Origin: Hyphomonadaceae bacterium UBA5336
Lineage (GTDB): Bacteria > Pseudomonadota > Alphaproteobacteria > Caulobacterales > Hyphomonadaceae
Direction: 5' to 3'
Length of the DNA: 22,366 bases
Assembly (NCBI GenBank): GCA_002408125.1
Contig: DHQO01000040.1
Coordinates: 1-22,366 of the forward strand
The notes beneath the pieces were generated by a model. That model saw nothing but the letters and a program-made list of their open reading frames with translations, had not been told where the DNA came from and searched no databases. Shown here one piece after another: positions 6,836 to 14,189 of the stretch (its first letter is position 1; each line of letters begins with the position of its first letter). The position numbers and the translations under genes were made by a program.

Positions 6836-7621
6836 ATGACGTATGCCCCATTCGACTTGTCAGGCCATGTATCCCTGATCACTGGAGGGAATCGCGGCAT
6901 TGGCCTCGGCATGGCGCGCGCGCTGGCAGCCTCCAATGCCAACGTCGCGATCTGGGGCCGAAACAGCGAGCAGAACGAGGCGGCCGTCGAAACTCTCTCG
7001 CGCCTCGGCACCGGTACGGCGACGGCCTGGAGCGTGGATGTTTCCGATGAGGATGCGGTCGTATCGGCGATGCAGGAGGTGATCGGCCAGTACAAGCGCC
7101 TGGACAGTTGTTTCGCCAATGCCGGGGTCGGCATGGGCGCGCCGGCCTTCACCGAACTCGATACCGAGACCTGGCGCAAGAACATGGCGGTGAACCTGGA
7201 GGGTGCGTTCTGGACCATGCGCGAGGCGGTCAAGCACATGGTGCACCGCGCCCATGCCGGCAATCCCGGCGGATCCATTGTCGGTATCGCCTCGCTGGCC
7301 GCCACCGAAGGCGCCGCGCGCAACCAGGCCTATGCCGCGAGCAAGGGCGGCGTAATCTCGATGATCAAGGGAATCGCGGTGGAGCATGCCCGACACGGCA
7401 TCCGCGCCAATGCCATCCTGCCGGGATGGATCGCCACAGAGATGACCGAGGGGGCGCAGAGTTCGGAAGTGTTCCAGTCCAAGGTGATCTCGCGCGTGCC
7501 GGCCCGGCGCTGGGGCGAGCCGGCAGATTTCGGCGGCATCGCCGTCTATCTGGCCTCGAGCGCCTCGTCCTATCATTCCGGCGACCTGCTTGTGGTCGAC
7601 GGGGCCTATTCCATCTTCTAG
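6836..7621 (+). CDS. SDR family NAD(P)-dependent oxidoreductase
   Basis: This classical SDR has all motifs intact: the cofactor motif TGGNRGIG (16-23), NAG (95-97), the catalytic Ser153, and Tyr166-xxx-Lys170 (YAASK). The C-terminal PGWIATEM substrate loop (196-203) and the GDLLVVDGAYSIF end are also typical. It presumably reduces a ketone or oxidises an alcohol with NAD(P); the substrate is unknown. The product is 261 residues from ATG 6836, which is preceded by GGAGG with 5-nt spacing. The Thr16-Gly17-Gly18-Asn19 form of the cofactor loop, with Gly41-Arg42 after the second strand, suggests NADPH preference, which is an inference. It diverges from the patatin gene across a 161-bp AT-richer gap and ends before a clear terminator. 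Confidence 0.93.
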   Translation: MTYAPFDLSGHVSLITGGNRGIGLGMARALAASNANVAIWGRNSEQNEAAVETLSRLGTGTATAWSVDVSDEDAVVSAMQEVIGQYKRLDSCFANAGVGMGAPAFTELDTETWRKNMAVNLEGAFWTMREAVKHMVHRAHAGNPGGSIVGIASLAATEGAARNQAYAASKGGVISMIKGIAVEHARHGIRANAILPGWIATEMTEGAQSSEVFQSKVISRVPARRWGEPADFGGIAVYLASSASSYHSGDLLVVDGAYSIF

Positions 7622-7642
7622 CGCCAGGCGCGCGGACATGAA

Positions 7643-7678
7643 AAGCCGGCAGCTTGAGGGCTGCCGGCTTCTCTTTTT
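7643..7678 (+). terminator. Intrinsic terminator between SDR and acidic lipoprotein genes
   Basis: A perfect 11-bp stem AAGCCGGCAGC / GCTGCCGGCTT (7643-7653, 7660-7670) with a 6-nt loop is followed by CTC and a T5 run (7674-7678). The AAAA before the left arm gives a T-run on the minus strand too, so it can serve both convergent genes. Confidence 0.88.
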
Positions 7679-7701
7679 GCGCTGAGGCGCGGAACCGAGG
7701 T

Positions 7702-8079
7702 TTATTGCGGCTCGGGAACCTCATTGTCGGATTCGTCGGCCGTGGTGGCGTCGTCGACAGCATCTTCCACCGCATCGCCGGCATCCTCGGCCGCCTCTTC
7801 GAGATCGTCGCCGGCTTCTTCCAGGGCGCTGTCATCGGTCATCGCGTCGTCGATGGCATCGCCGGCGTCCTCGGCCATTTCCTCGATCTCTTCACCAGCC
7901 TCGTCGAGGGCTTCGCCGGCTTCGTCGACGGCGTCCTCAATGGCTTCGCCGGTTTCATCGGCCATCTCTTCCATATCCTCGACGATTTCGGAGGAGGTGT
8001 CGTCGGCCGGCTCGGGAGCCTCGCTGCTGCAAGCTGCCAGCGTGAGAGCCGCCAGCGCAGTCATAAATGTGTACTTCAT
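7702..8079 (-). CDS. Extremely acidic repeat lipoprotein
   Basis: The 125-residue precursor has a lipoprotein signal (MKYTFMTALAALTLAAC) with lipid-modified Cys17. By my count the mature 109 residues contain 48 Asp/Glu and no Lys, Arg or His. From about residue 41 on, the sequence is built of degenerate 11-residue units such as DETGEAIEDAV, DEAGEALDEAG and DAIDDAMTDDS, a hendecad pattern expected to form a long helix or remain extended. It lacks Trp after the signal, so it is unlikely to be an enzyme. Function is unknown; cation binding, surface charge or periplasmic spacing are possibilities only. ATG 8079 has GGAG about 8 nt upstream. Low-complexity relatives are common in alphaproteobacteria, so homology searches would need care. 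Confidence 0.85.
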   Translation of the reverse strand: MKYTFMTALAALTLAACSSEAPEPADDTSSEIVEDMEEMADETGEAIEDAVDEAGEALDEAGEEIEEMAEDAGDAIDDAMTDDSALEEAGDDLEEAAEDAGDAVEDAVDDATTADESDNEVPEPQ

Positions 8080-8379
8080 GGATCTATCTCCATACTGATC
8101 CGCCCGAACACTTGTCTTGTTTGTGAGTATTTGGGCAAGGGTGAAGGGATGGGCCTGTCAGATTCTCTATCTTTCAACGCGTTGTGTGCGTCAGGCATAA
8201 CTCTACATGCAGGGCAATGCATATCCCGATTTGCTGCTCTGTCTAATCTTCATGTCCCTCATCTAGAGCGTGAATGCGGCAGAAAATCGACCAGTTGCCT
8301 TGCCTTGCGGCAAGCCCGTTAACTCTGTTGCACGCTACAAACACGTTCCGGCTGAGCCGGTTCGACTAGAGGAAACCCC
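8080..8379. other. 300-bp divergent intergenic region
   Basis: This gap separates the starts of the acidic lipoprotein and the NMO-like gene. It is less GC-rich than the coding DNA, as expected of a promoter region. Two small inverted repeats are visible: CTTGCC-TTGC-GGCAAG (8299-8314) and CCGGCT-G-AGCCGG (8348-8360). The latter lies just before the Shine-Dalgarno of the 8380 gene and could be an operator, which is speculative. Short open frames here have no codon-bias or homology support. Confidence 0.5.
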
Positions 8380-9360
8380 ATGAGCCTTTCCACACCGCTA
8401 TGCGATTTTCTTGATGTGCGCTACCCGATCATGCTCGCCGGCATGGGCGGTGTGTCCTATGCCGAACTGGCTGCGGCGATGTGCAATGCGGGCGGATATG
8501 GCGTGCTGGGTATGGCCGGGACCGGCCCGGATTTCATTGATTCGCAGATGAAACGCGTGCGTGAGCTGACCGACAAACCCTTCGGCGTCGACCTGCTGGC
8601 CGCCCAGCCGGAAACCCTGGAGGCCAGCGTGGATGTGATTATCGCGAACGGGGCTGACAGTTTTATCGCCGGGCTCGGCGTGCCCATGCCGATCATGGAA
8701 AAGCTGAAAGCGGCCGGGGTGAAGGTGATGGTGGTCGGCGGCGCGGTGAAGCATGCCGTGAAGGCCGAGCAGGCCGGCTGCGACGCGGTCATCCTGCAGG
8801 GAGGGGAGGGTGGGGGACATACCGGCCTTGTCGGCACGCTGCCGCTGGTCGCCCAGGCGGTGGAGGCGGTGGACATCCCGGTCATCGCGGCGGGCGGGAT
8901 CTATGACGGGCGCGGGCTCGCCGCCGCGCTGGCGCTCGGCGCGGTAGGCGTGTGGATGGGCACGCGGTTCATCGCGTCCGAGGAAGCCCATGCCGCGCAG
9001 AGCTACAAGGAAGCCGTGGTCGCGGCCGGCGATACCGACACCACCCGCACGCGCTGTTATTCCGGCAAACCCATGCGCTGCCGCACCAATCCATACATCC
9101 AGGATTGGGAATCGCGGCCCGGCGACATCAAGCCCTTCCCCTTCCAGGCCATCCATTCGGTGCAAGCCGATGTGATCGGCGGCATTGGCGGGGTGACGGA
9201 CGAAGCGCGCCTGGATCCGGACCGCTCCTGCTTCGCCATGGGCCAGAGCGCGGGCGGGGTGAAGGAGATCCGCCCGGTGGCCGAGATTGTGGCCTCGATT
9301 GTCAGCGAGGCGGAGGCGGCGATCGGGCGGGTGTCGGGATATGTCGGGGCGGACGCCTAG
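8380..9360 (+). CDS. Nitronate monooxygenase-like FMN-dependent flavoprotein
   Basis: The 326-residue protein is a TIM-barrel FMN enzyme of the NMO / 2-nitropropane dioxygenase family. That family oxidises alkyl nitronates and is related to the enoyl-ACP reductase FabK. Visible motifs are the N-terminal PIMLAGMGGVSYAELAAA (16-33), the catalytic-His segment GGEGGGH147TG, and the phosphate-binding AGGIYDGRGLAAALALGA (171-188) followed by GVWMGTRF. FabK and NMO cannot be separated by motif alone. The region after 205 (TRTRCYSGKPMRCRTNPYIQDWE) fits NMO-like proteins annotated in alphaproteobacteria. ATG 8380 is preceded by GAGGAAA. It is a single-gene unit, with no terminator seen before the repeat at 9395. 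Confidence 0.88.
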   Translation: MSLSTPLCDFLDVRYPIMLAGMGGVSYAELAAAMCNAGGYGVLGMAGTGPDFIDSQMKRVRELTDKPFGVDLLAAQPETLEASVDVIIANGADSFIAGLGVPMPIMEKLKAAGVKVMVVGGAVKHAVKAEQAGCDAVILQGGEGGGHTGLVGTLPLVAQAVEAVDIPVIAAGGIYDGRGLAAALALGAVGVWMGTRFIASEEAHAAQSYKEAVVAAGDTDTTRTRCYSGKPMRCRTNPYIQDWESRPGDIKPFPFQAIHSVQADVIGGIGGVTDEARLDPDRSCFAMGQSAGGVKEIRPVAEIVASIVSEAEAAIGRVSGYVGADA

Positions 9361-9394
9361 CTCACTGGTGCCCTGCCGCCATTTTTTGCGACTC

Positions 9395-9413
9395 CCCGTG
9401 ACTTGATCACGGG
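9395..9413. repeat. Short palindromic repeat-like element
   Basis: CCCGTGA-CTTGA-TCACGGG forms a 7-bp stem and is followed by ATCCATCACTGA. This layout (CCCG-stem-CGGG then ATCCATC-CTGA) resembles a very common class of intergenic palindromes in alphaproteobacterial genomes, as I remember them. It lies in the 141-bp gap between two convergent genes, 3' of both, where it may also act as a transcript end. No T-run follows. Confidence 0.5.
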
Positions 9414-9501
9414 ATCCATCACTGAGAGAGGCGATCAGGAACTCCCGGCGGGAGATGGGCACCGCGCTCAAGCCGCGGCGAGTCGTTACAAGATTGCGTT
9501 C

Positions 9502-10035
9502 CTATCCCAGCCGCCGCACCAGCTTCGCATGCCGGCGCGCATTCTCGACATAGTGCACCGCGCTGCCCGCGATCACTTGGCGCTGTAGCTCGGAAGTTTC
9601 CTTGACCACCTTTCCCGGCGCACCCATCACCAGCGAGCCGTCGGGGATTTCCTTGCCCTCGGGGATCAGCGCATGGGCGCCGATAATGCAGTTCGAGCCG
9701 ATATGCGCGCCATTGAGTATCGTCGCGCCGATGCCGATCAGCGTATTGTCGGCAATCGTGCAGCCATGCAGCATGGCCTTGTGACCGACGGTGACATTGT
9801 TGCCGATGGTGCATGGTTTGCCGGCATCGACATGGACCACCGTGCAGTCCTGGATATTGGTGTTCTCGCCGATGGAAATCAGCGCGTCATGGTCGCCGCG
9901 GATGACGCAGCCATACCAGATGCTGGCGCCGGATTTCAGCTCCACATTGCCGATCAGTGTGGCGTTTTCTGCCACCCAGTAATTGCCGTCCTCCGGCAGG
10001 ACCGGCTCCCAGTTGTCGAAAGCGTAGATCGCCAT
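9502..10035 (-). CDS. Gamma-class carbonic anhydrase family protein
   Basis: The 177-residue protein is a left-handed beta-helix of hexapeptide repeats (for example IGNVEL, IGENTN, IGNNVT, IADNTL, IGSNCI) with a C-terminal helix. The three zinc-binding histidines of the gamma-CA family are present at H68 (VVHVD), H85 and H90 (GHKAMLHG). The trimer would place zinc between subunits. Members of the CamH / YrdA / PaaY group may hydrate CO2, but many have little measured activity, so the physiological reaction is uncertain. The ATG at 10035 is followed by the typical short beta strand. It diverges from the phoH gene across 279 bp. Confidence 0.92.
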   Translation of the reverse strand: MAIYAFDNWEPVLPEDGNYWVAENATLIGNVELKSGASIWYGCVIRGDHDALISIGENTNIQDCTVVHVDAGKPCTIGNNVTVGHKAMLHGCTIADNTLIGIGATILNGAHIGSNCIIGAHALIPEGKEIPDGSLVMGAPGKVVKETSELQRQVIAGSAVHYVENARRHAKLVRRLG

Positions 10036-10126
10036 GTTGGGATTTCCCCATTTTTCTTCGTTACGTGCGCGGAATGTCGCCTAAGCTTTGCTTAACCTCG
10101 CTATGGTCAACTCGTAAACAGATTCG

Positions 10127-10288
10127 CATGGAGAGGTTGGCCGACGCCTGATGCCTCAGACACTGGCTGAATACGCGCCTGTAGAGTTTCACAGACAGGC
10201 TCCGCCGCCACCCGGCGACGCGCCCTCTCCCTTCCCGTTTCCTCCCGTTTCGTCCGCCGCTGCGTGCATTCTGCCCAGCGGCTTTTTT
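10127..10288 (+). ncRNA. Candidate small RNA or attenuated leader upstream of phoH
   Basis: A transcript reading towards phoH would contain a GCCTGT/ACAGGC hairpin (about 10179-10200) and a CGCC/GGCG stem-loop. A pyrimidine-rich single-stranded stretch follows, holding two copies of CCCGTTTC (10234-10241, 10244-10251) around CCTCCC, which is complementary to Shine-Dalgarno sequences. It would end in an intrinsic terminator (10256-10288). A weak promoter, TTAACC-N17-TAAACA (10092-10120), would start it near 10127. The 5' end and the existence of the RNA are inferred; the terminator is seen. Confidence 0.3.
10256..10288 (+). terminator. Intrinsic-terminator structure in the phoH leader
   Basis: GCCGCTG (10256-10262) pairs with CAGCGGC (10276-10282) around a 13-nt loop and is followed at once by T6 (10283-10288). 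It points in the same direction as phoH and ends 26 nt before its ATG, with no plus-strand gene upstream that needs it. It therefore ends a short leader RNA or regulates phoH by attenuation. Confidence 0.65.
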
Positions 10289-10314
10289 GTGCCCCAAGCC
10301 CAAAGGAGTGTCCC

Positions 10315-11115
10315 ATGGGAAAACGCACCGCAACCAAGCGCATGAAGGCTCAGGCCGACTTCGAAGCGAATTTCTTCGAGGAAGGCCGGGCGCCGACCAA
10401 ACCGGATCTTTATGCAATTGATGGCGGCTGGCATCCCGACGACTCCGATGGCGGACGGCCGCATCCGGCCGATCAGCCACAGCGCGACAAGCGCTATCAG
10501 AAAACCATCAAGCCGCGCTCTGAAAACCAGGCCGAGCTCCTGAAGGCACTCGACACCAAGTCGCTCGTCGCCGCGGTCGGCCCGGCCGGCACCGGCAAGA
10601 CCTATCTGGCCATCTGCAAGGCGGTCGAGGCCCTGCAGAAGGGCAAGGTCGACCGCATCATCCTGTCGCGGCCGGCGGTGGAGGCCGGCGAGCAGATCGG
10701 CTTCCTGCCCGGCGCCATGGAAGACAAGCTCGCGCCCTATCTGCGCCCACTCTATGATGCGCTGTCCGATCGCCTGTCGCCGCAGCAATTGAAGCACATG
10801 ATGGCCGAAGGCCTGATCGAGATCGCGCCCATCGGCTTCATGCGCGGGCGCACGCTGAACAATGCCTTCGTGGTGATCGACGAGGCGCAGAACTGCACCT
10901 ACACCCAGCTGAAAATGCTGCTCACCCGGCTCGGCTGGCACTCCACCATGGTGATCACCGGCGACCCGAACCAGACCGACCTCTTGCCGAACCTCTCCGG
11001 CCTCGGCCCAATCGCGGAGAAGCTGGAGACCATGCAGGATGTCTCTGTCATCCGGCTGCAAGCGCGCGACGTGGTGCGCCATCCGCTGGTCGCGCAGATG
11101 CTCGACGCGCTCTAG
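10315..11115 (+). CDS. PhoH family ATPase
   Basis: PhoH proteins are cytoplasmic P-loop ATPases of the SF1-helicase-like fold, linked to RNA metabolism and phosphate or stress responses. The 266-residue product shows Walker A GPAGTGKT (89-96), SRPAVEAGEQIGFLPG (118-133), FMRGRTL (175-181), Walker B VVIDEAQN (186-193) and the sensor TGDPNQTDL (215-223). An unusual polar N-terminal region (1-65) with few hydrophobic residues replaces the N-terminal domain of the PhoL/YbeZ type. No ybeY follows, so this is the stand-alone PhoH type and not the ybeZ-ybeY operon gene. ATG 10315 has AAAGGAG 6 nt upstream; the frame is open to 10264, inside the terminator. It converges with the META lipoprotein gene 7 bp away. 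Confidence 0.92.
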   Translation: MGKRTATKRMKAQADFEANFFEEGRAPTKPDLYAIDGGWHPDDSDGGRPHPADQPQRDKRYQKTIKPRSENQAELLKALDTKSLVAAVGPAGTGKTYLAICKAVEALQKGKVDRIILSRPAVEAGEQIGFLPGAMEDKLAPYLRPLYDALSDRLSPQQLKHMMAEGLIEIAPIGFMRGRTLNNAFVVIDEAQNCTYTQLKMLLTRLGWHSTMVITGDPNQTDLLPNLSGLGPIAEKLETMQDVSVIRLQARDVVRHPLVAQMLDAL

Positions 11116-11122
11116 CCGCGGC

Positions 11123-11563
11123 TCAATCCACCGGCAGGGCAAGCACCGACTTGCCCTCCGGTCCCATCAGGACAAGCGCGCCGAATTCGTTATATTCATA
11201 ATGATCCGCGCTCGACAGCGCGTCGAGGAAGCGCTGCTCTTGCAGCATCAGGGCTTCTGCCTGGCAGAGTTTTTCCGTCACTTCGAGCTTGCCGAAAATG
11301 ATCCCGCCATTGCTGCTGAGCTTGTAGCTGCCGCCATAGGTGTTGCAGCCGGCATCGCCGTAGATCCGACCATCGGTGTTGAAGTCCATCGTCAGGAACG
11401 CATAGTCCATGATGCCCTCGCGGTTGATGTCCTCCACCCGCCAGATTGAGCCGGTGAGCTGGGAATCCCGGGAGGTCGGCGGGGGGCCGGGCTCGGGCGC
11501 GCAGGCGGCCAGAACGGCCATCAGGCCGGCGAGCAGAACCAGCCGGGACTGACTCAGGCTCAA
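11123..11563 (-). CDS. META domain-containing lipoprotein
   Basis: The precursor is 146 residues with a lipoprotein signal peptide and Cys21 (VLAACAPEP). The META domain (HslJ-like fold) covers about 37-145, with GSIWRVEDI, the conserved GCNTYGGSY (72-80), TEKLC (96-100) and EQRFLDAL (109-116). META/HslJ proteins are envelope proteins tied to stress or novobiocin resistance in E. coli; the role here is unknown. No ATG fits. The best start is TTG 11563, which shares two bases with the TGA stop of the upstream lipoprotein gene (ATTGA). GAGG lies about 8 nt upstream, inside that gene, so translation is probably coupled. The ORF is open further upstream, but that part is antisense-like overlap with the neighbour. 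Confidence 0.88.
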   Translation of the reverse strand: MSLSQSRLVLLAGLMAVLAACAPEPGPPPTSRDSQLTGSIWRVEDINREGIMDYAFLTMDFNTDGRIYGDAGCNTYGGSYKLSSNGGIIFGKLEVTEKLCQAEALMLQEQRFLDALSSADHYEYNEFGALVLMGPEGKSVLALPVD

Positions 11564-12042
11564 TGCGCGTCCTCGATATCGGTGATTTCCGCCAGTTTCG
11601 TGCCGGCGCACTCGACATAGATCACGCGATAGCCGCTCTCCAGTGCCTCGGCTTCATAGGACACGGTCTCGGTCGTCAGCACCTGCAGGACCATTTCGTC
11701 CTCCGACGGCGGCGTAACGACGAGTTTCAGGTGCAGGCCGGGCGGCATGGCGCGGTCCATGATGCCGCCCACCAGTTCCAGCGTGTAGCCGGGTGTGGGC
11801 AGCACCACATCGCCGGTGACATGCAGGGTCGGGCCGTCTTCCAGGCCGGGCATGCGGTTGATCCAGGCCGTCCAGCCTGTGCTTTCCAGGACAGGGCACT
11901 CCATGGCGGCCTCCGGTGTCAGTTTGTCGAATTCGGCCGGTGCAGGCTCCGGCGCGGCTTCCTCGGCCGGTTCGCTCGCCTGGCAGGCGGCCAGCAGGCC
12001 GAGCGACAGGCTCGCAGCCCAGAATTTCAGTCCGGTTTTCAT
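11560..12042 (-). CDS. Uncharacterised lipoprotein with conserved globular domain
   Basis: The precursor is 160 residues with a lipoprotein signal (MKTGLKFWAASLSLGLLAAC, Cys20). A Pro/Glu/Ala-rich linker (21-38) follows. The compact domain (about 45-150) contains ESTGWTAWINRMPG, TLHVTGDVVLPTPGYTLEL and GLHLKLVVTPP and has an even pattern of short hydrophobic strands that suggests a beta sandwich. I recall similar unnamed sequences in other alphaproteobacteria but no assigned function. Two cysteines (C49, C145) could form a disulfide in the envelope. ATG 12042 is preceded by a GGGTGGTGG purine stretch. It lies 92 bp downstream of the gamma-glutamyltransferase gene on the same strand and overlaps the META gene start. 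Confidence 0.85.
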   Translation of the reverse strand: MKTGLKFWAASLSLGLLAACQASEPAEEAAPEPAPAEFDKLTPEAAMECPVLESTGWTAWINRMPGLEDGPTLHVTGDVVLPTPGYTLELVGGIMDRAMPPGLHLKLVVTPPSEDEMVLQVLTTETVSYEAEALESGYRVIYVECAGTKLAEITDIEDAH

Positions 12043-12134
12043 GTCCACCACCCTTTGTCTGGTTGGCGACAGGCTACTCGCGTGCGTGGCGAAAACAAGT
12101 CGGTCTGAAGGCACTGGCAGTAGAAAAGCTGCCT

Positions 12135-14117
12135 TTAGTACCCGCCCGCCGCGCCATCCTTGCGCATTTCGGTCGCGGCGATCCAGGCGCCGGATTCGAA
12201 GTCGCGCATGATGGCCTGATAGCCGCCGGCATTGGCGCGGCAGCACTCGACCGTGTGCCCGCGTGCTTCCAGCTCGGCGCGGCTGGCTTCCGGGATGCCG
12301 GCTTCGAGATGCACGACGCCCATATCGGCCTCGCATTCGTCGCCACCCAGATCATCGGTCGGTTCGCAGCCGCCAGTATGCTCCCAGCGCGCCGCATCGC
12401 CGGCTTCCTGCAGGCCCATATCGAAATCGACGAGGTTGAGGATGATCTGGACATGGCCCTGCGGCTGCATGCCCCCGCCCATCAGGCCGAAGCTCATCCA
12501 AGGCTCATATGCACAGAACTCGACTGGATCGCCTCCTGCCGTACTGGTCTCAAGCGGAGCATCACCCCCAGCAGCAATCCGATCCTGAAGCCTCTCAGGG
12601 CAGTTTGAATATGTATTTCGCTTGAAGGCGAAAGCCGGGATGATGGTGTGGAAGGGCCGCTTGCCGGGCTCGAACACATTGGGATGGGCCGGGTCGAGCG
12701 AGAAGAGCTGGCCACGATCCTGGAACATGAAGCCGAGCCCGTCGGGCACGAGGCCGGAGCCCATGCCGCGATAATTCGACTGGATCAGCGAGACCATCAT
12801 GCCGTTCTCATCGGCCACGGTGAGATAGGTGGTGTCGCCATCGCCAAGCCGCACATCCGCAACTTCCAACGCCAAGCCAAGCGAGCCATCCTGAACGACT
12901 TCACCAGGCAGTGCGTTTTCAAGGTCTATCAATTCAGCTTTTCGAGCATTGAAGCCGGGAGCAACAAAAGCATCTGGAGGAATTCCGACAAAATCCGGAT
13001 CCGCATAGCCACGCGCCCGGTCAGCAAAAGCCAATCGCTTGGCTTCCACCTGCGCCATCAGCGCGTCGGGCGATCCCCAGCCCATGGCGCGCAGGTCGAA
13101 GCCTTCCAGCATTTGCAGCATCTGTAGCGCGGCTACGCCTTGCGTGTTCGGTGGCAATTCGCAGACTTTTGTCTCGCGGTATTCGACACAGATGGGCTCG
13201 ACCCATTCGCCCTGATGATTGGCGAAATCCTCATAGGTCAGAAAGCCGCCGATGCGCTCGAAATACTCACCCATGCGGTGGGCCAGATCGCCGTCATAGA
13301 AATGGCGCGGGCCGTGATAGGCGATGGCTTCCAGCGTGTCGGCGAGATCGGGATTGGTGAACAGCGAGCCCTCGCGCGGGGTAGGCGAGAAATAGGTCGC
13401 CTTTGCGTTGTCATACTCCTCCAGCATGCCGCTCTCATGGGCCGGCTCGAAACGGCGCGGGCCGAACTGCCAGTAAAAGGCGATAACTTCCGGGATCGGC
13501 GCGCCTTCGCGGGCATAGGTGATGGCGGGCTCCAGCAAAGTGTTGAAGGGCAGCTTGCCGAAACGCTCATGCAGTGCGCCCCAGGCTTCCACCGTGCCCG
13601 GCACGGTGACGGGCGCGGCGCCGACGGGCGGGATTTCCTCGCCGTCCATGAACTCATCCGCCTTCGCCTGGATGTCTTCCAGCGTCGCGCCCATGGGGCT
13701 GCGGCCCGAGCCGTTATAGCCGTAAAGCTGCCCGCTCTCCGGGTCCCAGACGATGGCGAAGAGATCTCCGCCGATCCCGTTGGCGGTGGGTTCGACAAGG
13801 CCCAGCATGGCATTGGCGGCAATCGCCCCGTCCATGGCACTGCCGCCCTGTTTCATCACATCGAGCGCCACCTGCGTGGCCAGCGGATGGGCGGTTGCTG
13901 CCGCTGCATGCGGGGCAACGACGGCCGAGCGCACGCCGAGATCGCGGCCGGACGGCATGCGCTGGCCGGGGCCGGGCGTGGTGGAAAGCTCTGCCATAGG
14001 GGCCGGCTCGGCGGCTTCGGCCTCAGTGCGCTCGGGTTTTACGCTCGGGCTGGTCGGCGTGCTGGCGCAGGCGGTCAGGAGCAGGGCGGGGACGGCAAGA
14101 AAGAGGTTGCGGATCAT
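12135..14117 (-). CDS. Gamma-glutamyltransferase family lipoprotein
   Basis: GGTs cleave or transfer the gamma-glutamyl group of glutathione and related peptides, and mature by self-cleavage before a catalytic Thr. This 660-residue precursor carries a lipobox (LLLTAC, Cys17), so it is anchored in the envelope, with a Pro/Glu-rich linker to about 55. Visible family elements are NGIGGDLFAIVWD (113-125), PGTVEAWGALHERFGKLP (173-190), and the cleavage/nucleophile site GDGDTTYLTV with Thr429. MGGGMQPQGHVQIILNLVDF (546-565) and the AAGGY end are also present. It belongs to the YwrD/sphingomonad-like type. Compared with E. coli Ggt there is an insertion at about 500-540 and another near 582-598. Both hold Cys (506, 535, 584, 595), and Cys310, 319, 625 and 626 add more. 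ATG 14117 has GGGAG upstream. Confidence 0.92.
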   Translation of the reverse strand: MIRNLFLAVPALLLTACASTPTSPSVKPERTEAEAAEPAPMAELSTTPGPGQRMPSGRDLGVRSAVVAPHAAAATAHPLATQVALDVMKQGGSAMDGAIAANAMLGLVEPTANGIGGDLFAIVWDPESGQLYGYNGSGRSPMGATLEDIQAKADEFMDGEEIPPVGAAPVTVPGTVEAWGALHERFGKLPFNTLLEPAITYAREGAPIPEVIAFYWQFGPRRFEPAHESGMLEEYDNAKATYFSPTPREGSLFTNPDLADTLEAIAYHGPRHFYDGDLAHRMGEYFERIGGFLTYEDFANHQGEWVEPICVEYRETKVCELPPNTQGVAALQMLQMLEGFDLRAMGWGSPDALMAQVEAKRLAFADRARGYADPDFVGIPPDAFVAPGFNARKAELIDLENALPGEVVQDGSLGLALEVADVRLGDGDTTYLTVADENGMMVSLIQSNYRGMGSGLVPDGLGFMFQDRGQLFSLDPAHPNVFEPGKRPFHTIIPAFAFKRNTYSNCPERLQDRIAAGGDAPLETSTAGGDPVEFCAYEPWMSFGLMGGGMQPQGHVQIILNLVDFDMGLQEAGDAARWEHTGGCEPTDDLGGDECEADMGVVHLEAGIPEASRAELEARGHTVECCRANAGGYQAIMRDFESGAWIAATEMRKDGAAGGY

Positions 14118-14189
14118 GGCGTTGCTCCCGGGCCTTGAAGTCTGGGAGCAAGCTAGGGCGGAAGCGCGAAGCTGTCGACTTGCCCGGGT

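Noticed and set aside
7654..8322. Long plus-strand frame rich in Gly, Phe, Val and Ile opposite the acidic lipoprotein, looking like a membrane protein
   Set aside because: It is the antisense of GAN-rich Asp/Glu codons, which read as hydrophobic on the other strand. The minus-strand gene has a lipobox and ribosome site; this frame has neither.
8153..8322. Small frame in the 8080-8379 gap (starting MGLSDSLSF)
   Set aside because: It is in frame with the lipoprotein antisense frame, lacks codon bias and a ribosome site, and has no recognisable motif.
10081..10120. Possible CtrA binding site (TTAA half-site before phoH, others near 6724, 8318 and 20747)
   Set aside because: No TTAA-N7-TTAA pair was found; single half-sites are expected by chance in intergenic DNA.
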